A stretch of 64,000 nt of DNA, taken from Manis javanica (lineage: Eukaryota; Chordata; Mammalia; Pholidota; Manidae). Below the pieces are notes generated by a model. It worked only from the letters and a program-made list of their open reading frames with translations. It made no database searches and was not told the DNA's origin. Shown in pieces: positions 56,366 through 64,000 of this stretch (position 1 is the first letter of the stretch; every line of letters begins with the position of its first letter). The DNA is taken from positions 24,509,343 through 24,573,342 of the forward strand of contig NC_133156.1 of NCBI RefSeq assembly GCF_040802235.1, given 5' to 3'. The position numbers and the translations under genes were made by a program.

Positions 56366-58841
56366 ATCATTCTAATATATTAAGCTAGGTTATTGTGCAT
56401 AACAATATCTAGTTTCATATTATAATTGGTAGCATTTTATAAGGAGAGACTAAATCACAGCTCTTAACTTCTAAGTATGAAAATCCTTGTAATCTTGGAA
56501 ATGCTATCATGAGGAAAAAAGTATAGTCCCTCTTCTTAAAAGGGGGATAGTAATTTTCAGAGTTATCAGGATCATGTCCCCCCACAAATCAAATCATTGA
56601 AGACCCAATGGAAATTATCACAACAAATCCTCAATATTAGACTTTTAAGGAAATCTAACTCAGGATTGGTCTGGTGTGCTGGCAGGTTTAAAGCTCTGGA
56701 AGCAGGAGAGTTAATGGATAAGGAGTAATTAAAACTGAATTCACCTGGCATGTAATATGCTCTCGTAGGAACAGAGAATCAGCAGGAAAATTTTCCATTC
56801 TGTCCAGACCGGTGTCCACAAGGGAACTCATGCATTAGAGGTTACAGTAACAAGAGGGAAGCATGCCTCATGGGCAGGCACAGGAGCTGTAAGTATCTCC
56901 TCTGCTGCAGATGCTCAGTGGGCTGTATGGGCCCTGGTTGGCCCTTTCGGAATCTTAACTCCAGCTGGGAGACCAACGTGTGACCCCTTCCCATTGCCTT
57001 GTTTGGGGAGAGAGTTTTGGCTCCCTCATCCACCATCCAAGGGGTAATATTCATTTCCACAGGGGAGCTTTCCTGTCACAGTTCCCATCCAGGTAGGTCC
57101 AAGAGTTCACCAGATGCTGCAGGACAGTACCAGAGAGGATGGAAAAAAGAACTGGTGCCTGAGGTCACCTGAGAGCCAGACCCGCATAGCCCAGATGCCA
57201 GAGATCATTGTGGGTTTGCTGGCTTTACTAATAAATTAATGTATTCCTTCATGACGCTAAAAAGAAAAGTGAACCTTGACCTCAGAAATGCAAGTGTTCA
57301 CACTGACAATTCAATGATATTAATGGAACCCCAATTAGAAGAAATGGAGATCTAAAATACTTCCAGTAAAAATGGAGTATAAATGCAAGGCTCTTTTTGA
57401 TTAATAGGAGTAAAAAGTGCATTAGGTATGGACAGATATATAGTGAGGTGAGGGCATTTCTTTTTATTTTAAGATGGGGCATATTAAACTATTTTCCATA
57501 TAGAAGAGAAAGATCCAGATCAAGCAATTTTTGCAAATAAATCTTTGCAAAGCAGTGCTTGATACATATGTATCACCGTATCTTCACTCACTCTAGCTAG
57601 TCACATGAGAAAAAGTTGATTGAATAGGTGGAACGGGGAATGCTTTACTGTGAAATATTTCAAAGGCTGAATACATTTGTGGGTTTGCTACCCTTTTTCT
57701 TCCTCTTTTCAAAATTGTGCACATCCTTTGCTTTTGGATGGTGTTGTCAGAGTGTTTTCATTACTCTTTTTCATTAGATTCTCTCAAAGACTTGGAATTT
57801 TTTATGCAACCTATATTCTGTTCGGTTCTTCTGATTATGTATAGATGTGTTGTTGAGACTGTATAATAGTGTGTACATTCTGTGTTGTCAGATATATCAA
57901 TCAGTCAAACTATGTCCTCTCCATTAAATTTTGATTTTTATTTTTATTACTGAAAGAATTCAGCACTTTCATATTCCTCATATACCAATCCTTGCTATAA
58001 ACAAAAATGGAAGTGCAAGCTCATTATTAATAATGGTAATAAATTACCCTTTATCTACACATAATTAAACTTTATTCACATCTCTGATATTTCCTTATTT
58101 TACCTTTTGACATTTTGTGACTAGATCTGTCTGAAAAAGTTACATCACCTTTGGCCATCATTTGAAAGGCCTTTTTACCATTTGACTAAAGGTCACTTCT
58201 ATGAGCATATTGGAATCCATTTATCTTATATAAGATGAAATGTTAATGTAGATACCGCTTCCCCCTTGCACCTTAAAAGCCTTTTTGTGGTATTCTGTTA
58301 TTTCAAGTCTTTGGCAATTTAATCTTGAATTAGTGACCCATGTTGGTATCATTAAATTATGAGGCTTGTATGCCTTTGTAGAAGTTAGTTGTAGATTTTC
58401 ATTTAATTTTGGGACATACAGTTCTTTTTAAAACAACATATGTAAACTAATTTCATTCTCAGTAATGACTTTTGTTCTATAAATTCTTACTTTCTTATAA
58501 AGCTTCTTTTTCTACATGATGTTCATATATATATACATATTCACACACTTTTATACAAATGTTTTATAATTTATGGTTGTCAGATCTAACAGTCATATGA
58601 ACAATATAAATAGCTTTTAGTGTAGTTTTTTTCTACATTCTGTCCTCTTTCCCTTCTTTAGCAATGAGACCTTATGGGCTTTCCTCCCATGAACTAGTCA
58701 TGTAATGGTCCTTTATTTCAGTGGCTGCAAAATATCTCCTGGAGGGGCTGTGCACTCACACTGGGTTGTCTTGCATATCCATTCTCCAATAATTGACTTT
58801 ATATCACTGCTATGAAAATGTTCTGGGATAACTAAATTAAA
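56366..58841. other. Unassigned intergenic DNA
   Basis: No gene or confident repeat. The segment at 57700-58600 is T-rich and may hold a very old LINE in minus orientation, but no motif is clear enough. The 72-codon frame at 57060-56842 has no recognised domain. Confidence 0.4.
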
Positions 58842-59020
58842 ACAGTGCTTTTCAACCAGAAGTTATTGTTTTCCCTGGAGGACATTGAGCCATTTTTTTG
58901 TAGACTTTTATGGTGACTTTGGGACAGGTAAGTGGCAGCAAGGATGTTCTGTACATCCTGCAATGCAGAGGACATATCCCACCACAGAGAAAGATCTGGG
59001 CCAGGACGTTAGTACTTCAG
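58842..59020 (+). mobile_element. MER5A-like hAT relic, copy 4
   Basis: Starts 'acagtgcttttcaaccagaa', then 'tggaggacattgagcc', 'ggatgttctgtacatcctgc' and 'aatgcagaggacatatccc'. Orientation is opposite to copies 1-3. Confidence 0.65.
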
Positions 59021-59089
59021 GGACTGAGGGTCCCTGAGGGTTTTTAAAAATTTATTGTTAATACTCACATAACAGAAAAGGAAAAAACG

Positions 59090-59525
59090 GATATGAGAAA
59101 GAAGAGAAAGACAAACATTGTAGATTACTTTTCATAACTTAGTAATATTCCACATGTATATATTAATGCACTTATTACACCCACTCCTCTATTAATGCAC
59201 ACTTTGGATGCTTTGATATAATGGCTGTTTTAAATAATGATACAAAAAATGTAGGTGTACATGTTTCTTTATGTATTTATGATTTCAATTTCTCTGGGTA
59301 AACTCCCAGAAGTGGAAATCCTGGATCACATGGTATTACTATTTTTAAGTTTTGAGGAAACTCCATAGTGGCTGCACCAATTTACATTTCCACCAACAGA
59401 GCAAAAGGGACCCATTTCTCCACATCCTCATTAACACTTGTTAATTCTTGTCTTTTGGAGAGTGGCCACTCTGACTGGGTGAGGGGGCATCACCTTGTGG
59501 TTTGGATTTGCAGCTCGCAGGCTGG
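59090..59525 (-). mobile_element. Old L1 ORF2 end fragment
   Basis: The plus strand shows the complement of an L1 ORF2 end: 'taatattccacatgtatata', 'tctctgggtaaactcccagaagtgg', 'gaggaaactccatagtggctg', 'tttacatttccaccaacag' and 'cttgtcttttggagagtggcc'. More diverged than L1-E next to it. Confidence 0.8.
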
Positions 59526-59894
59526 CCACTTTGCTCCTCAGCGTCCTCTGACACTACAGCTTGTCACTTTCCTCTTGCTTGTTCCCCTTGACACACTGGC
59601 TGCCGTTTGAACCTCACCCCTTCACCAAGTCCCCCCACATCACCCTTCACAGTCACTGTCCATCAACATAGTAAGATGCTGTAAAATCACTATTGTCTTC
59701 TCTGTGCTGCATAGCCCTCTCCGTGCCTCTCCACACACTATACATGCTAATCGTAATGCCCCTTTCTTTTCTTCACGCCCTTATCCCTCCCTTCCCACCT
59801 GTCCTCCCCAGTCCCCTTCCCTTTGGTAACTATTAGTCCATTCTTGGGTTCTGTGCTTCTGCTGCTGTTTTGTTTCTTCAGTTTTCTTTTGTTA

Positions 59895-62800
59895 TTATAC
59901 TCCACATATGAGTGAAATCATTTGGTACTTGTCTTTCTCCACCTGGCTTATTTCACTGAGCATAATACCCTCTAGCTCCATCCATGTTGTTGCGAATGGT
60001 AGGATCTGTTTTTTCTTACGGCTGAGTAATATTCCATTGTGTATATGTACCAGATCTTCTTTATCCATTCATCTACTGATGGACATTTAGGTTGCTTCCA
60101 TATCTTGGCTATTGTAAATAGTGCAGGGATAAACATAGGGGTGCATCTGTCTTTTTCAAACTGGAGTGCTGCATTCTTAGGGTAAATTCCTAGAAGTGGA
60201 ATTCCTGGGTCAAATGGTATTTCTATTTTGATGAACCTCCATACTGCTTTCCACAATGGTTGAACTAATTTACATTCCCACCTGCAGTGTGGGAGGGTTT
60301 CCCTTTCTCCACAACCTCACCAACATTTGTTGTTGTTTGTCTTTTGGATGGTAGCCATCCTTACTGGTGTGAAATGATATCTCATTACAGTTTTAATTTG
60401 CATTTCTCTGATGACAAGTGATGTGGAGCATCTTTTCATGTGTCTGTTGGCCATCTGAATTTCTTCTTTAGAGAACTGTCTATTCAGCTCCTCTGCCCAT
60501 TTTTAATTGGATTATTTGCTTTTTGGTTGTGGAGGTGTGTGAGCTCTTTATATATTTTGGATGTCACCCCTCTGTCGGATCTGTCATTTATGAATATATT
60601 CTCCCATACTGTAGGATACCCTTTTCTTCTTTTGATGGTGTCATTTGGTGTACAGAAGCTTTTCAGCTAGATATAGTTCCATTTGTTCATTCTTGTATTT
60701 GTTTTCCTTGCCCGGGGAGATATGTTCAAGAAGAGGTCACTCATGTTTATGTCTAAGAGATTTTTGCCTATGTTTTTTTCTAAGAGCTTTATGGTTTCAT
60801 GACTTACATTCAGTCTTTGATCCATTTCGAATTTACTTTTGTGTATGGGGTTAGACAGTGATCCAGTTTCATTCTCTTACATGTAGCTGTCCAGTTTTGC
60901 CAGCACCATCTGTTGAAGAGACTGTCATTTCCCCCATTGGATGTCCATGGCCCCTTTATCGAATATTAGTTGACCGTATATATTTGGATTAATGTTTGGA
61001 GTCTCTATTCTGTTCCATTGGTCTGTGGCTCTGTTCTTGTGCCAGTACCAAATTGTCTTGATTACTGTGGCTTTGTAGTAGAGCTAGAAGTTGGGGAGTG
61101 AGATGCCCCCCACTTTATTCTTCCTTCTCAGGATTGCTTTGGCTATTCAGGGCCTTTGGTGTTTCCATATGAATTTTTGAACTATTTGTTCTGGTTCATT
61201 GAAGAAAGCTGTTGGTAATTTGATAGGGATTGCATCGAATCTGTATATTGCTTTGGGCAAAATGGCCATTTTGACAATACTAATTCTTCCTATACAGGAG
61301 CATGGAATGAGTTTCCATTTGTTGGTGACCTCTTTAATTTCTCTTAAGAGTCTTATAGTTTTCAGGGTATAGGTCTTTCAATTCCTTGGTTAGGTTTATT
61401 CCTAGGTATTTTATTCTTTTTGATGCTATTGTGAATGGAGTTGTTTTCCTAATTTCTCTTTCTATTAGTTTATTGTTAGTGTATAGGAAAGCCACAGATT
61501 TCTGTGTGTTAATTTTGTATCCTGCAACTTTGCTGAATTCTGATATTAGCTCTAGTAGTTTCAGAGTGGAGTCTTTAGGGTTTTTATGTACAATATCATG
61601 TCATCTGCAAATAGTGACAGTTTAAAATCTTCTTCACCAATCTGCATTCCTTGTGTGTCTTTGTTTTGTCTAATTGCCATGGCTAGGACCTCCAGTACTA
61701 TGTTGAATAACAGTAGGCTGAGTGGGCATCCCTGTCTTGTTCCCGATCTCAGAGGAAAAGCTTTCAACTTCTCACTGTTTAGTATGATGTTGGCTGTGGG
61801 TTTATCATTTATGGCCTTTATTATGTTGAGGTACTTGCCCTCTATACCCATTTCGCTGAGAGTTTTTATCATGAATGGATGTTGAATTTTGTCAAATGCT
61901 TTTTCAGCATCTATGGAGATGACCATTTGGTTTTTATCTTTCTTTTTGTTGATGTGGTGGATGATGTTGATGGATGTTCGAATGTTGTACCATCCTTGCA
62001 TCCCTGGGATGAATCCCACTTGGTCATGGTGTATGATCCTTTTGATGTATTTTTTAATTCGGTTTTCTAATATTTTGTTGAGTATTTTTGCATCTACATT
62101 CATCAGGGATATTGGTCTGTAATTTTCTTTTTGGTGGGGTATTTGCCTGGTTTTGGTATTAGGTTGATATTGGCTTCACAGAATGAGTTTGTGAGTATTC
62201 CCTCCTCTTCTATTTTTTGGAAAACTTTAAGGAGAATGGCTATTATGTTTTCTCTGTATGTCTGATAAAATTTTGAGGTAAATCCATCTGGCCCGGGGTT
62301 TTGTTTTTTGGTAGTTTTTTGATTACTGATTCAATTTCATTGCTGGTAATTGGTCTCTTTAGATTTTCTGTTTCTTTCTGGGTCAGTCTTGGAAGGTTGT
62401 ATTTTTCTAGGAAGTTGTCCATTTCTCCTAGGTTTCCCAGCGTGTTAGCATATAGGTTTTCATAGTACTCTCTAATAATTCTTTGTATTTCTGTGGGGTC
62501 CTTCATGATTTTTCCTTTCTCATTTCTGATTCTGTTGATGTGTGTTGACTCTCTTTTCCTCTTAATAAGTCTGGCTAGAGGCTTATCTATTTTGTTTATT
62601 TCTCGAAGAACCAGCTCTTGGTTTCATTGATTTTTGCTATTGTTTTATTCTTCTCAATTTTATTTATTTCTTCTCTGATCTTTATTATGTCCCTCATTCT
62701 GCTGACCTTAGGCCTCATTTGTTCTTTTAAAATTTCGATAATTGTGACATTAGACCATTCATTTGGGATTGTTCTTCCTTCTTTAAAAATGCCTGGATTG

Positions 62801-63697
62801 CTATATACTTTCCTCTTAAGACTGCTTTTGCTGTATCCCATAGTAGTTGGGACTTTGTGTTGTTGTTGTCATTTGTTTCTATATATTGCTTGACCTCCAT
62901 TTTAATTTGGTCATTGATCCATTGCTTATTTAGGAGCATGTTATTAAGCCTCCTTGTGTTTGTGAGCCTTTTGCTTTCTTTGTGCAATTTATTTCTAGTT
63001 TTATGCCTTTGTTGTCTGAAAAGTTGGTTGGTAGGATTTCAATCTTTTGGAATTTACTGAGGCTCTTTTTGTGGCGTAGCATGTGGTCTATTCTGGGGAA
63101 TGTTCCATGTGCACTTGAGAATAATGTGTATCCTGTTGCTTTTGGATGTAGAGTTTTGTAGATTTCTATTAGGTCCATCTGTTCTGGTGTGTTGTTCAGT
63201 GCCTCTGTGTCCTTACTTATTTTCTGTCTGGTGGATCTGTCCTTTGGAGTGAGTGGTGCGTTGAAGTTGCCTAGAACGAAATCATTGCATACTATTTCCT
63301 CATTTCATTCTGTTAGTGTTTTTTTCACATATGTTGGTGCTCCTGTATTGGGTGAATATATATTTATAATTGTTATATCCTCTTGATGTACTGAGCCCTT
63401 TATCATTATGTAATGTCCTTCTTTATCTTTTGTTACTTTCTTTATTTTGAAGTCTATTTTGTCTGATACTAGTATTGTAACACCTGCTTTTTTCTCTCTG
63501 TTGTTTGCATGAAATATCTTTTTCCATCCCTTGACTTTAAGTCTGTGCATGTTTTTGGGTTTGAGGTGAGTCTCTTGTAAGCAACACATGGATGGGTCTT
63601 GCTTTTTTATCCATTCTATTACTCTGTGTCTTTTGATTTATGCATTCAGTCCATTTACATTTAGGGTGATTATTGAAAGGTATGTACTTATTGCCAT
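59895..63697 (-). pseudogene. L1-E ORF2, frameshifted
   Basis: The start ATG is at 63697. The first endonuclease part is open at 63589-63305 (CCLQETHLKPKNMHRL) and further parts at 63178-62596. RT at 62103-61561 is the longest intact RT block in the window (180 codons), with [31 protein letters not shown] and [14 protein letters not shown]. The C-terminal part is at 60256-59972 ([23 protein letters not shown]). The TAA stop is at 59897-59895. At least five disruptions. Confidence 0.92.
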
Positions 63698-63844
63698 TGG
63701 AGGCTTTAAGTTTGTGGTTACCAAAGGTTCAAGGTTAGCTTCTTTACTATCTTACTGTCTAACTTAACTCGCTTATTGAGCTATTATAAACATGGTCTAA
63801 TGATTCTTTATTTCTCTCCCTTCTTATTCCTTCTCCTCCCTTCT

Positions 63845-64000
63845 TCATATGTTGGGTTTTCTGTTCTGTGATCTTTTTAGGAGTGCTCCCATCTTGAGCA
63901 CTCCCTGTAAGATGCCCTGTAGAGTTGCTTTGTGGGAGGCAAATACCCTCAACTTTTGCATGTCTGGGAATTGTTTAATCCCTCCTTCATATTTAAATGA
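63845..64000 (-). pseudogene. L1-E ORF1, C-terminal part with stop loss
   Basis: The frame LQGVL at about 63890 is followed by AAG where L1-A, L1-C and L1-D have TAG. It then reads about 16 further codons (KMGALLKRSQNRKPNI) to a TGA at 63847-63845. The 5' part lies outside the window, so its overall integrity is unknown. Confidence 0.75.

Larger units (their letters stand above)
59611..64000 (-). mobile_element. L1-E: young-type L1, runs off the window end
   Basis: Minus-strand L1 with 3' UTR (59611-59894), ORF2 (63697-59895) and the 3' part of ORF1 (from 64000). The last about 50 bp of the 3' UTR and the poly(A) are missing: sequence starts 'caccccttcaccaagtcc' directly after non-L1 DNA. 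The ORF1 5' part and the 5' UTR lie beyond the window. Confidence 0.92.

Noticed and set aside
56842-57060. A 72-codon minus-strand frame
   Set aside because: No domain, no recognisable homologue, and length expected by chance.
57700-58620. Possible ancient LINE in minus orientation
   Set aside because: Only vague T-rich similarity; no ORF2 motif could be placed.

Overview
This is a gene-poor mammalian genomic window built almost entirely from retroelements around a decayed olfactory-receptor (OR) cluster. No intact cellular protein-coding gene, tRNA, rRNA or CRISPR array is visible. Three OR7-like pseudogenes (1504-2404 +, 32113-33043 -, and a split remnant at 45894-46284 plus 53653-53735 -) are the only host genes. 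The L1 copies are long and fairly well preserved. No primate Alu, rodent B1/B2, carnivore tRNA-Lys SINE or ruminant SINE is seen, which fits a SINE-poor laurasiatherian such as a pangolin. The species call is an inference of low to moderate confidence.

Left part (1-15 kb): an L2-like fragment, OR pseudogene 1, then a minus-strand L1 (L1-A, 4712-13597). L1-A has a 5' UTR array of about 210-bp monomers and broken ORF1 and ORF2. Beyond its own A-rich tail it carries about 1.7 kb ending in a retroviral env transmembrane-subunit remnant plus LTR-like sequence with its own AATAAA and poly(A). One 13-bp target-site duplication (gattgaaactttt) encloses the whole 8.9-kb unit. Its flanks are a segmental duplication whose other copy (about 54.0-56.4 kb) lacks the insertion and so serves as a paralogous empty site.

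Middle part (15-34 kb): a stack of nested insertions. An old plus-strand L1 3' end (pieces at 15012-15094, 16030-16457, 19996-20085) is split by a minus-strand solo LTR and by a deleted gammaretrovirus-like provirus (ERV-A: LTR, tRNA-Pro-like primer site, gag, truncated LTR). It is followed by a 5'-truncated provirus of another family (ERV-B: gag tail, protease, RT with YIDD, RNase H, integrase, a 3' region and a putative LTR), itself split by L1-B (20630-24408). A second, internally deleted member of the ERV-B family (ERV-C) lies in inverted orientation at about 28890-31840, next to OR pseudogene 2.

Right part (34-64 kb): L1-C (minus strand, 34533-40950) with an 865-bp 3' transduction bounded by a 16-bp TSD; a largely unassigned AT-rich stretch; OR pseudogene 3, split by an old L1 that was itself split by full-length L1-D (47263-about 52965); the second copy of the segmental duplication, holding a short L1-F with a perfect TSD, a (CA)n(TA)n microsatellite, an MLT1-like LTR and a MER5A-like element; another MER5A-like element; an old L1 piece; and L1-E (minus strand) running off the window end. 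The most notable items are the L1-A/retroviral composite, the L1-C transduction, and the monomeric L1 promoter array.
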